Assembly: GCA_964368875.1 (NCBI GenBank)
Contig: CAYJDG010000007.1
Location: forward strand, 1 to 64,000
DNA: 64,000 nucleotides
From: CAYJDG01 sp964368875
Lineage (GTDB): Bacteria > Pseudomonadota > Alphaproteobacteria > Micavibrionales > Micavibrionaceae
Direction of reading: 5' to 3'
Part shown: positions 24,886-32,438 of the stretch, piece after piece
How positions within the stretch are numbered: the first letter of the stretch is position 1
Layout: every line of letters begins with the position of its first letter
The notes under the pieces: generated by a model
Seen by the model: only the letters and a program-made list of their open reading frames with translations
The model's database searches: none
Told to the model about the DNA's origin: nothing
Program-made: the position numbers and the translations under genes

Positions 24886-25794
24886 TTATCGCAACTCTGC
24901 AACAAGCTTCTTGAGGTCATTTGGGCGACCTTTCATGATTTTAACTTTGCCGGATGCGTCTTTGTAAACGGAAAAAGGCGTTACATCGACTTTCCAGTCC
25001 TGCATCAAGCTCATATTTCGCTGAACGCCCTGTGTATTGGCATTCAAATCAGCCAGAAGGACTTTTTCTTTACCATCAAGATGTTGGTAAAGCAGCTCCT
25101 GCGCCTGTGGCGCGGCCAGCAAAAACGCTGCTTCTTGCAGACTTTTTTCGCTGATCAGCCCAACCGGCATGACCCGGAGTTTAACCAAACCATCTTCGAG
25201 ATACCCCGATTTGCGGAAGTCCTGCAGCAAATCATGGCAATGCGGGCATTCTGGATCAATAAACGTATAGATGACAGGCGCATCCGGTTTGCCTAGCTCA
25301 AGCCAATTTGCAGCTGTGACAGCCTCATATAATTGGTCAGCCTTGCTGGGTGGCTTTGTACTTTGCAAAAGAGCATCTGATGTCAAATCAGGCGTCGCCA
25401 TGGCGGCGATCTTGGCAGCGCCGTCTGCTGTAGCATCAGGTTTTGGCGGCGCAGGAAATCCCGCAAGTTTATCGAGGGCCGGGCCGTCCTTGCCCCGCAG
25501 ATCATTGATCTGGCGCAGCGTAATTACATCCCCTTTGCTGTTGAAGAGAATGCCCATGAGGATCGTTTGCTGATCCGGGGTCACATAAAAATACTGTGGT
25601 TGCCCTTGCTTGATCGTAACCCAGCCATCCAGTCCGCTTTCGCGACCGAGATAGCGGATTTGCGCACCTTCAGCGACGAGGTTTTTCAGAGGGGTGGGAA
25701 GTGGGGGCAGGTCTTTATCTTCTGCTGCGCTGACTGCAGATGAAAAACTGCAGATGATAAGCAAGACACTGAAAAACAACCGGATGATTTGCAT
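24886..25794 (-). CDS. DsbC/DsbG-like periplasmic disulfide isomerase
   Basis: The 302-residue protein has a signal peptide (LLIICSFSSAVSA/AED), an N-terminal dimerisation-like region (GAQIRYLGRESGLDGWVTIKQ), and a thioredoxin domain with the active site CPHC at residues 183-186 and the cis-Pro loop VTPFSVYKD. The closing GRPNDLKKLVAEL is typical of DsbC/DsbG. It should form or correct disulfides in exported proteins. The obvious clients in this locus are the four Cys-bearing paralogues at 13090-18921. Conjugation systems often carry such isomerases (TrbB, TraF). Confidence 0.87.
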   Translation of the reverse strand: MQIIRLFFSVLLIICSFSSAVSAAEDKDLPPLPTPLKNLVAEGAQIRYLGRESGLDGWVTIKQGQPQYFYVTPDQQTILMGILFNSKGDVITLRQINDLRGKDGPALDKLAGFPAPPKPDATADGAAKIAAMATPDLTSDALLQSTKPPSKADQLYEAVTAANWLELGKPDAPVIYTFIDPECPHCHDLLQDFRKSGYLEDGLVKLRVMPVGLISEKSLQEAAFLLAAPQAQELLYQHLDGKEKVLLADLNANTQGVQRNMSLMQDWKVDVTPFSVYKDASGKVKIMKGRPNDLKKLVAELR

Positions 25795-25851
25795 GATAAC
25801 CTCACTGGATAAGAGGTTTTACAACAGGATTTCTGCGCTGTCGCCGACTAT

Positions 25852-26397
25852 TTACGGACGGATGGTGGGAGCCTCTTCATAACGGCAGCGTTTGGCATCT
25901 TCATGAACCCTGCAAACGAACAAAATAGTTTTCTTTTGTTCAGGATTGTCAGAGGGCGGGTCTGGGGCCTGCTGATGGGCGAGCTGAACTTCAACTGGCA
26001 GGCTCAATTCCCTGCCAAGGCGGGATAGGTCAGAGGCAGTGTAATTCTTGGCGGCAAGATATTTGTCGAAAAAAGCGCGTACTTTAGGCTCGGCCTTAGA
26101 ATGGTAAATTTCACCGAATTTTAGTGCATAAGGGCTTAATGAGCCGTTCTCGTTGCGCATGAAGACGATGGTCGCAACCTGCTTGGCTTTTAAACAATCC
26201 TCATTCAGAGTTTCCCCTCCACCAGTGCTGATTTTAATAGCCGCCAGTTCGCCACCTATCATGCGTGTTGTGGTATCACCACATGTAATAAGATTCGTGT
26301 GAGTCGCGGCGCAACCACCCAAAACGAAGGCTGTCGACAACACCAGCAAGCGTCCGGCACGATTGAAATCGAAACTGAGAATAGTGTTCATTTCCAT
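25852..26397 (-). CDS. Unknown lipoprotein in the secretion locus
   Basis: The 181-residue protein has a signal sequence and lipobox (FVLGGCAA, Cys29) preceded by FNRAGR. The mature part has Cys pairs (LITCGDTTTR, LNEDCLK, LFVCRVHEDAKRC) but no recognised domain. It should be anchored in the outer membrane. An internal ATG at 26391 is an equally good start. It lies between the DsbC-like and L,D-transpeptidase genes on the same strand. Confidence 0.6.
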   Translation of the reverse strand: MEMNTILSFDFNRAGRLLVLSTAFVLGGCAATHTNLITCGDTTTRMIGGELAAIKISTGGGETLNEDCLKAKQVATIVFMRNENGSLSPYALKFGEIYHSKAEPKVRAFFDKYLAAKNYTASDLSRLGRELSLPVEVQLAHQQAPDPPSDNPEQKKTILFVCRVHEDAKRCRYEEAPTIRP

Positions 26398-26446
26398 TTA
26401 TCCATCAAAACTTTGTGTGCCTGTCTAACACAAGTTAATTATTATG

Positions 26447-27151
26447 TCAATTATTTGGGCTGGCGTGGTCCAAATACTTTACGGTTGCCTGAGGGCTCAT
26501 TGTTTCAGGCAAAACAACTAAGAAACTGGCTGTCATGTAGGGGTCGCCCGATTTGGTCAAGATGGTCTGGCGCGCGGCCACAGCAAAGGCTGAAACGGTG
26601 TCATAATCTTTTGAGCGCAGATTGATACATCCTGAAGAAATGCGGCGGTCTTTACCGGGATTTGTGAAAGGCGCCTTACCCTCAAGTCTCTCGGACCTAT
26701 GCTGAGAATCCCCCCCAAACACCCTGTGAATCACATAAAGGACGCCGCTTTTGTCCCGCTCGAAAATCATCACCGAGGAGGGCGCGGCCTGATTCTGAGT
26801 GAGTTCGAGCGGAAATATCCGCGCAGGCGTAGATCCTGGCACGACAGCACGGTCATCGCCGCGGTTAATACCTGACAAAGCTGGAACAGCGGCAATCAAT
26901 TCCCCTTCCTGAACACTTAGCAACAGCCCACGCTTTTCATTGAGCATGATAAACCGGGTGATGCCACGGGTGCGCATGTAGTCAATGGTTGCTTTCTCTT
27001 GGGGCGTAACCGCAAGACTTGTTGCTTTCGCAGAGGTGGCAGCAAGCGGAGCTGACATGACTTCACTTGGAGAAACGAGCAGTCCGAGCGCGGTTAAAGC
27101 GGCCGTGCTTAAAGCGGAGGAAGCAGTCAAAAAATTTCTGCGCATGTTCAT
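26447..27151 (-). CDS. L,D-transpeptidase (YkuD-type) with Tat-like signal
   Basis: The 234-residue protein carries the YkuD catalytic signature: His142 (YVIHRVFGG) and Cys175 in RRISSGCINLRSKDY. It should form 3-3 peptidoglycan cross-links or attach proteins to the wall. The N-terminus MRRNFLTASS with a following hydrophobic stretch looks like a twin-arginine (Tat) signal. Located next to the transglycosylase and lipoprotein, it may reinforce the wall around secretion sites (inference). The rest of the fold (ERDKSGVLYVIHRV, RIFPLELTQNQ) fits the family. Confidence 0.8.
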   Translation of the reverse strand: MNMRRNFLTASSALSTAALTALGLLVSPSEVMSAPLAATSAKATSLAVTPQEKATIDYMRTRGITRFIMLNEKRGLLLSVQEGELIAAVPALSGINRGDDRAVVPGSTPARIFPLELTQNQAAPSSVMIFERDKSGVLYVIHRVFGGDSQHRSERLEGKAPFTNPGKDRRISSGCINLRSKDYDTVSAFAVAARQTILTKSGDPYMTASFLVVLPETMSPQATVKYLDHASPNN

Positions 27152-27181
27152 ATCGCCTAAGTTCTGGTGTTATGACCTAGT

Positions 27182-27213
27182 AAAAAAGCCGGACATTTCT
27201 GACCGGCTTTTTT
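27182..27213 (-). terminator. Rho-independent terminator of the GDQTV-repeat gene
   Basis: AAAAAAGCCGG, a 10-base loop and CCGGCTTTTTT form a symmetric hairpin with T runs on both strands. It lies 17 bases after the stop of the gene at 27230-28345 and upstream of the L,D-transpeptidase start, so it separates the two transcripts. Confidence 0.85.
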
Positions 27214-27229
27214 GAATCTTAAGATAAGC

Positions 27230-28345
27230 TTAGTTGCAGATGAAGCCTTTAGCTTCAATGCTGTAAACCGCTGGCTTGCCTTTAAGGCTTCCTGTTTCGC
27301 AGGTTGGTGGCGTTACGACTTTACCATCGGCCCCCATGATATACACAGCGCTTGAAAGTGTGATCGGCGCTGGCTTAGGAGCGTCGATAACTACAGGAGC
27401 TGGCGGTGGGCTTGCCTGAACTCCGAAAAGAAGGGCCAGTGGATCTTTCTGGTGCGGATTGGCTGCAATTTTACCAGCAACTTCTTTGGCTGTAGCAAGC
27501 TGAGCCGGGTCTGCTTTGATCCAGGTTCCGATAACGGTCGCAGCACCAACTGTGCCGCTGTTGATCGTCTGGGCTTCTTGCCATTGCTTGTTGTGAGCCT
27601 GCCAGCACTTATCGTCAAACTTAACGCCTGTCGAAAGATTGGCAGAGACGCCACCAGCGATGGTTTGCGCACCGAGACCAGCGCCCCAACCACTGCCCAT
27701 GCAACCTTGCACCGCATGCGCCGCAGCGCCTGCTGCCATAGCGGAAGAAGCTGCAGCTTTGTAGGTTGTGGTATTGGTGTAGCTGTTGTCATTGGTCACA
27801 TCGCCAGCTTTTTGTGTAACTGGGCCGACGGTTTGATCACCAGCTTTCTGCGTTACCGGACCAACAGTCTGGTCGCCTTGTTTTTGGATAACAGTCTGAT
27901 CACCTTGTTTTTGTACAACAGTTTGATCGCCTTGTTTCTGAATGACCGTCTGATCGCCTTGCTTGACGCCAACCACAGTGGTCTGATCGCCTGCTTTTTG
28001 CGTTACTGGACCAACATTAGTGCTTTGTGTGGTCGGGCCAACAACTTGGTCGCCAGTCTTGATTGCGCCAGGGGCGATAACGACGCCTGATTGAGAAGAT
28101 GAGCCAGATACCGAAGCCGCTGAGGAAGTTGAGTTAGCTGCTACGTCGGTCTTAACAGTGGTTGTTTGGCTCGCAGCAACATTCACTGGCACGGTAACAG
28201 TGGTATTGCCTGTTCCCGGTTGTGGAGTAGGGGTACAGTTACCGCAACTGGAGGCCGGAGCTGGACCGTTAGCGAGGGTTGAACCGGCGGCAAGAGCGAA
28301 GCCCAAGCCAGCAACAGTGTTTTTAAGGGTACGAACGGAGTTCAT
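27230..28345 (-). CDS. Secreted protein with GDQTV tandem repeats
   Basis: The 371-residue protein starts at ATG 28345, with AAAGGA 7 bases upstream. The signal peptide ends near STLANG; Cys34 and Cys37 follow (SSCGNC). Residues about 96-186 hold eight GD[QV]-centred repeats, mostly KQGDQTV[IV]Q with a 9-residue period, likely a beta-helical or fibrous stretch. Then comes a Gly/Ala-rich segment (SAMAAGAAAHAVQGC) and a globular C-terminal region with paired Cys ending KGFICN. No family is recognised. It has its own promoter and terminator, so it is made independently of the dot operon and may be a surface fibre or scaffold. Confidence 0.7.
   Translation of the reverse strand: MNSVRTLKNTVAGLGFALAAGSTLANGPAPASSCGNCTPTPQPGTGNTTVTVPVNVAASQTTTVKTDVAANSTSSAASVSGSSSQSGVVIAPGAIKTGDQVVGPTTQSTNVGPVTQKAGDQTTVVGVKQGDQTVIQKQGDQTVVQKQGDQTVIQKQGDQTVGPVTQKAGDQTVGPVTQKAGDVTNDNSYTNTTTYKAAASSAMAAGAAAHAVQGCMGSGWGAGLGAQTIAGGVSANLSTGVKFDDKCWQAHNKQWQEAQTINSGTVGAATVIGTWIKADPAQLATAKEVAGKIAANPHQKDPLALLFGVQASPPPAPVVIDAPKPAPITLSSAVYIMGADGKVVTPPTCETGSLKGKPAVYSIEAKGFICN
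27788..28060 (-). repeat. Coding tandem repeats (GDQTV units)
   Basis: Eight units centred on GDQ or GDV lie in this stretch; the inner four are near-perfect 27-base direct repeats encoding KQGDQTVIQ or KQGDQTVVQ, flanked by longer GDQTVGPVTQKA units. The repeats stay in frame. Such arrays easily change copy number by slippage, so the fibre length may vary between strains. Confidence 0.85.
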
Positions 28346-28397
28346 GGATAGTCCTTTCAATAGTCACTTTACAAAAAAAGAATTCTGGATGGCGGGG

Positions 28398-28426
28398 TAA
28401 TACCCCCGGATTATGGTTTATGTCAA
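28398..28426 (-). promoter_or_regulatory. Sigma-70 type promoter of the GDQTV-repeat gene
   Basis: On the minus strand, TTGACA (28421-28426), a 17-base spacer and GTATTA (28398-28403) precede the gene by about 50 bases. The -10 box sits inside the inverted repeat GGGG-TAATA-CCCC at 28394-28406, which could be an operator. Full -35 consensus and ideal spacing make this the clearest promoter of the secretion half. Confidence 0.65.
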
Positions 28427-28517
28427 GAAATGTTTTTCAGAATTTTTTATTTGCATAAACATGAGAGGCAGTGTTAAGACAGCCGCGAATTCCAGAACTG
28501 TGAAACCTTAGGGTGTT

Positions 28518-29948
28518 GTGTCCATGTTTATGAAGTGGCTTAAAAATCTCGTCAAACCCCAACCTTTTATGCCTTTTGAGCCAGTCATGCAGATGGCAGG
28601 CTCTGCTGCCGCGTCCCGCATTGCTCCGGCCGAGGCCGCCGCTCCTGCAGATATCAAACCCTCCCTTAAACAACGCATTCTCGAAGGTCTGCCAGGCTTT
28701 GTTGGGTCTGCTGGGTCCGTTATGGCAGCTAAAGCTGCCGCGGCCTCCTGTGCCAAAGGCCTCTGCATAGGAGCAAGTCCGCTTGCCCTTGGTGCCGCTG
28801 GTGTTCTGGGTGCTGCCGCCGTAGGCGGCGTCACCGCCCAGACGGTGACCTATGTCCGTGACCGCTGGGCCCAGGCTGAAGCTGCGCGCGGCGGGAAAAT
28901 TCGTGCGCGTGATCTGGTCAAGGAATTCTCCGTCGCTGCTGCGAAGCGTGAGGCTAATGCCTTCTACGAGAACGGCCTCAAGAGCAAGGATTTCTGGAAG
29001 GGTGCTGCTACTAAGGGCGGTATATCTGCCCTGTGCGGCGCAGCCTTCGGCGGTGCGATGTCAACCGAAACCGTCCAGAATGGCCTCCATAAGGCTGGCG
29101 ATTATCTCTCACAGATCAAACCTCTTAACGCACTCGATAAAGTCGTAACGTTCTTGAGTGGGTCCGGCACCGCCGAAGCGGCGCAGGCATTTAAAGGCGC
29201 TGCGCAGGATGGAACAGCTGCAACAGTCGGTCAGGCGCTTGCACCCTCTGTGCTGGGTGCCCCTGCCGCTCTCGACCAACTTAAAACACTCGTTGAGAGC
29301 AAAGGCACACCGAACACCGCGCTGTCGAAACTCATGGGCCGCGCTTTTGGCGGCAACATGCAGGCTCTCAAAGATTTGGCGATGGGGGCATGGAACGGTA
29401 AGCTTGGTGTGCCGATGAACAAAGAGCTGGCGCGCGAACTTTATAAAGCTGCCGCTGCCGGCGGTAACGCGCAAGCTGTGCGCGATCTCGCCTGGATCGA
29501 CAGCCTGAAAGGCTCTGGCGTTTCTGCGCCAGTTGCGGCCCCTGCTGCCCTTCCAGTAGCTGCTGCAGCCCCGACAGTCGTGCTTGATGTCGCGGCACCG
29601 CAGCCTGCTGCACTCTCTGCGACAGACAACTTAACGCCAGCTGGATCAATTGATGAAATGGCACCGGTTATACTGCCGCTGGAAGCCGCCCAACCCCAAA
29701 ACCCGCCTGCGCGCCTTGGCGAAGAGGCCGCCCGCTGCGTTTCAACCATCAAGGATACCGGCGTTGCCCGCCATGTTGAATCAATATGCTCAGTCTGGAA
29801 GACGCTCATGCAAAAAGGTGACGCGTTTCTGGTTGGCAGCCCGGACGGTAAAACCCTTCCTCCTTATATATATGAAGGCGATACCCCGGTTCAGAGCACC
29901 GAATTTATGAACGACAGCCTGGCTAATTTTGCCAGCCAGCCGCGCTAA
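28518..29948 (+). CDS. Ala-rich protein with hydrophobic hairpin and Sel1-like segment
   Basis: I do not recognise this 476-residue protein as a whole. It has no signal peptide. Residues about 55-105 form a hydrophobic, Gly/Ala-rich stretch that could span or dip into a membrane. Around residues 275-325, GRAFGGNMQALKDLAMGAW and ELYKAAAAGGNAQAVRDLAWID follow the Sel1/TPR-like pattern. A Pro/Ala-rich linker and a small C-terminal domain follow. GTG 28518 or ATG 28524 may be the start. It is GC-rich, unlike the dot genes beside it. A secreted substrate of the neighbouring system is possible but unproven. Confidence 0.6.
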   Translation: MSMFMKWLKNLVKPQPFMPFEPVMQMAGSAAASRIAPAEAAAPADIKPSLKQRILEGLPGFVGSAGSVMAAKAAAASCAKGLCIGASPLALGAAGVLGAAAVGGVTAQTVTYVRDRWAQAEAARGGKIRARDLVKEFSVAAAKREANAFYENGLKSKDFWKGAATKGGISALCGAAFGGAMSTETVQNGLHKAGDYLSQIKPLNALDKVVTFLSGSGTAEAAQAFKGAAQDGTAATVGQALAPSVLGAPAALDQLKTLVESKGTPNTALSKLMGRAFGGNMQALKDLAMGAWNGKLGVPMNKELARELYKAAAAGGNAQAVRDLAWIDSLKGSGVSAPVAAPAALPVAAAAPTVVLDVAAPQPAALSATDNLTPAGSIDEMAPVILPLEAAQPQNPPARLGEEAARCVSTIKDTGVARHVESICSVWKTLMQKGDAFLVGSPDGKTLPPYIYEGDTPVQSTEFMNDSLANFASQPR

Positions 29949-30014
29949 ATTACCCCCTTTTTTTATGTTCTAATCGGCTGGCTGCCTAATTTTCAGCTTG
30001 CCGCCCTGTTTCCC

Positions 30015-30042
30015 TTGGAAATGTGGTAAAATGAATTATATT
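30015..30042 (+). promoter_or_regulatory. Sigma-70 type promoter of the BAX-inhibitor-1 gene
   Basis: TTGGAA (30015-30020), a 16-base spacer and TATATT (30037-30042) lie about 48 bases upstream of ATG 30090. The match is good but not perfect. Confidence 0.5.
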
Positions 30043-30089
30043 CAGTGCCTGTGAGCTTCGGTTCATTTTAACAGTTCTTGGAGGAACAC

Positions 30090-30794
30090 ATGCAACCCGA
30101 CCGTTTCGGTTCAATTCCCGCCACCCAGTCCCGCGAGATCGATCAGGGGCTGCGGATGCACCTCAACAGCATCTATGCCCGCATGACGATGGGCGTACTT
30201 ATCACGGCGCTGGTCGCCTTCGGTGTTTCGACATCGGACGCCATGCTGCAGCTTATTTTTGGCACTCCGCTGAAATATGTCGTGATCTTCGCCCCGCTGG
30301 CAGTTGTCTGGTTCGGCTTTAACCCGCAGAAGATGTCAGCCAATGGCATGCGCGTATCGTTTATCGTGCTCTCAGTTCTGTATGGACTGAGTTTCGCAGC
30401 GATCTTCGTCGTCTTTAAAATTGAAGACGTGGCTAAAGCCTTCTTCATCAGCGCCGGTGCGTTCGCTGGCCTTAGCCTCTATGGCTACACGACCAAGAAA
30501 AGCCTCGACGGTCTTGGGACGTTTGCAGTCATGGGCGTGATTGGCGCTCTTATTCTCAGCCTCATCAGCATGGTCTGGTCGTCGCCGATGTTCTCTAACA
30601 TCATCGCGGTCGTCACCTTGCTGGCTTTCGCCGGGATGACAGCCTTTCAAACGCAGCAGATGAAAGAGATGTATCATCCCGCCACGAGCGCAGAGAACAA
30701 TAGCCGCATGGGTTGGATGGCAGCTCTGAATCTGTATATCAGCTTTATTGCAATGTTCCAGTCGATCCTGCACCTGATGAGTTCACGCAACTAA
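30090..30794 (+). CDS. BAX-inhibitor-1/YccA family membrane protein
   Basis: The 234-residue protein has seven predicted membrane helices. Family marks include YARMTMGVLITALVAFGVS at the first helix, AGAFAGLSLYGYTTKKSL in the middle, and a last helix near SFIAMFQSILHL. GGAGG lies just upstream of ATG 30090, which decides the start over an in-frame ATG 12 bases earlier. Members such as E. coli YccA modulate FtsH protease or leak calcium; the role here is unknown. It stands alone, with its own promoter and a strong terminator. Confidence 0.88.
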   Translation: MQPDRFGSIPATQSREIDQGLRMHLNSIYARMTMGVLITALVAFGVSTSDAMLQLIFGTPLKYVVIFAPLAVVWFGFNPQKMSANGMRVSFIVLSVLYGLSFAAIFVVFKIEDVAKAFFISAGAFAGLSLYGYTTKKSLDGLGTFAVMGVIGALILSLISMVWSSPMFSNIIAVVTLLAFAGMTAFQTQQMKEMYHPATSAENNSRMGWMAALNLYISFIAMFQSILHLMSSRN

Positions 30795-30810
30795 ACGCGC
30801 ATAATTTCTG

Positions 30811-30839
30811 AAAAAGCCCCGCTTGTGCGGGGCTTTTTT
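30811..30839. terminator. Rho-independent terminator
   Basis: AAAAAGCCCCGC-TTGT-GCGGGGCTTTTTT is a textbook GC stem followed by a T run, 17 bases after the BAX-inhibitor-1 stop codon. Confidence 0.93.
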
Positions 30840-30898
30840 ATGGGCTTTTCATCTCGTAGTCGGCCCGTTATCGTAAGGTCGACTTTATGGAGAAAAAT

Positions 30899-31309
30899 AT
30901 GTTGAATGAATTTAAGGATTTTATCGCCCGTGGCAACGTCATCGATATGGCGGTAGGTATCGTCATGGGGGCCGCATTTACGGCGATCGTCAATTCCGCC
31001 GTTGGCGACATCCTGATGCCGATCATCGGCTGGGCCATGGCCGGAGTCGACTTCTCCAACTATTTCGTCCAGCTGGGCGGCGATACGGCCTATGCCACGG
31101 TCAAAGCCGCTAAGGATGCGGGGGTCCCTGTAATCAGCTATGGTATGTTGATCAATGCGGCGATTAATTTTCTCGCCGTCTCATGGTTCGTGTTCTGGAT
31201 CGTAAAACTCAGCAACAAACTCAAAAAAGCTGCGCCCCCTGCCCCGGCCGTCACGCCGGAAGATATTATTCTATTGCGCGAGATTCGTGACGCGCTGGCG
31301 AAAAAATGA
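30899..31309 (+). CDS. mscL: Large-conductance mechanosensitive channel MscL
   Basis: The 136-residue protein has the MscL pattern: MLNEFKDFIARGNVIDMAVGIVMG with the first pore helix, AFTAIVNSAVGDILMPIIGW, a periplasmic loop, the second helix (LINAAINFLAVSWFVFWIVKL), and a cytoplasmic helix EDIILLREIRDAL. It releases solutes on hypo-osmotic shock. ATG 30899 has GGAG 6 bases upstream and is preferred over ATG 30887. Its stop overlaps the next start (ATGA). Confidence 0.96.
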   Translation: MLNEFKDFIARGNVIDMAVGIVMGAAFTAIVNSAVGDILMPIIGWAMAGVDFSNYFVQLGGDTAYATVKAAKDAGVPVISYGMLINAAINFLAVSWFVFWIVKLSNKLKKAAPPAPAVTPEDIILLREIRDALAKK

Positions 31310-31887
31310 GGTGGGCGCTAGCGCTTATTTTGGTGGGTGTGATGATGTTCTCCTTCTTAGGCAAATCGGCTCAGGCTACCTCTTCTGCACCGACAGAGGC
31401 ATCTGGCTTTTCTTTCACAAGCATCGACGGCGAGCCACTGCCTTTGTCCGCTTACACGGGTAAGGCAGTGCTGATCGTCAACACTGCGTCGCAATGCGGC
31501 TTTACCCCGCAATATGAAGGTCTTGAGAAGCTTTATCAAGCATACAAAGAGCGCGGCCTGGTCGTGCTTGGTGTGCCGTCTAACGACTTCGGCGGACAGG
31601 AGCCGGGCACCTCTGCAGAGATCAAACATTTTTGTCAGCTCAACTACGACATAACTTTTCCACTGACGCAAAAAGAATTCGTCAGCGGAAAATCCGCCCA
31701 CCCTTTCTATCAATGGGCTGCGGACCAGAAGCTGGGCGGGATGATTTTCTCGAAGCCGCGCTGGAATTTTCACAAATACCTGCTACGCCCGGATGGGACG
31801 CTGGCAGGCTCTTACAGTTCGGCAACCAAACCGGATGATGAGACTTTGATTAAGGCCATTGAAGGCGTTTTGCCCCCTAAGCCTTAG
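31306..31887 (+). CDS. Exported glutathione peroxidase-like protein
   Basis: The 193-residue protein has an N-terminal signal peptide (ALILVGVMMFSFLGKSAQA) and the glutathione peroxidase fold: VLIVNTASQCGFTPQYEGLE with peroxidatic Cys, LGVPSNDFGGQEPG with the Gln, and KPRWNFHKYLL with the Trp/Asn. It should reduce peroxides in the periplasm, probably using thioredoxin-type donors as Cys-type enzymes do. It is translationally coupled to mscL through ATGA and converges on the next gene with an 11-base overlap. Confidence 0.92.
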   Translation: MRWALALILVGVMMFSFLGKSAQATSSAPTEASGFSFTSIDGEPLPLSAYTGKAVLIVNTASQCGFTPQYEGLEKLYQAYKERGLVVLGVPSNDFGGQEPGTSAEIKHFCQLNYDITFPLTQKEFVSGKSAHPFYQWAADQKLGGMIFSKPRWNFHKYLLRPDGTLAGSYSSATKPDDETLIKAIEGVLPPKP

Positions 31888-32203
31888 GTGCAGGCGCCGC
31901 TTGTTCGTCCGGCCGCCGACGGGCACGCATCAGGCAGAGAACGGACAGGCCCAGTTCAGCGACAGCCGTAACTTCAAGAAATGCGCCTGAAATTTTCGCC
32001 CTCGTCGGTGCCGAGAACACTGCTCGAGAATCCTTCTGATAACTGAGCTGATCCGCTTCAGTGATAAGTTTATACCCTGCAAAAGCCGACCCCGCAGCCA
32101 TCACCAGGCTGAAGACGCCGGTGGCGAGATATTCACGGGCCGAGGTTGGCGTGGGTGGGTTGCGAGAGACATGGAAGGCATGAGCCCATGGCGGTATATA
32201 CAT
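31877..32203 (-). CDS. Small unknown membrane protein
   Basis: The 108-residue protein has two likely membrane helices (about residues 27-43, TGVFSLVMAAGSAFAGY, and about 76-92, AVAELGLSVLCLM) and a basic Pro/Ala tail. No family is recognised. It overlaps the end of the glutathione peroxidase gene by 11 bases on the opposite strand. The hydrophobic pattern supports a real gene. Confidence 0.55.
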   Translation of the reverse strand: MYIPPWAHAFHVSRNPPTPTSAREYLATGVFSLVMAAGSAFAGYKLITEADQLSYQKDSRAVFSAPTRAKISGAFLEVTAVAELGLSVLCLMRARRRPDEQAAPAPKA

Positions 32204-32283
32204 TTACAACTCTCTGGTAATTTTTGACTCTGTCACCGACCATAGATTTTTATAATAATTATGTCAACAAACTGAGATTTTGC

Positions 32284-32312
32284 TTGATTATAGGCCACGG
32301 GAGCCCTATCAG
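32284..32312 (+). promoter_or_regulatory. Possible promoter of tRNA-Ala
   Basis: TTGATT (32284-32289), a 17-base spacer and TATCAG (32307-32312) end 20 bases before the tRNA. The -10 box is weak. Confidence 0.35.
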
Positions 32313-32332
32313 AACACTACCTTTTTAAAAAA

Positions 32333-32408
<76 letters not shown>

Positions 32409-32438
32409 TATTTTCTCTATCGAATTTTCAGAGTTCAG

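Noticed and set aside
27788..28060. CRISPR-like array
   Set aside because: Repeats are direct, in frame, contiguous without spacers and encode GDQTV units within a signal-peptide-bearing protein.
1317..28345. Integrative element with integrase and attachment sites
   Set aside because: No integrase, transposase, relaxase or direct-repeat ends were found. tRNA-Ala at 32333 is 4 kb away with no duplicated 3' end seen.
31306..31887. Selenocysteine in the glutathione peroxidase
   Set aside because: The active-site codon is TGC (Cys), not TGA.
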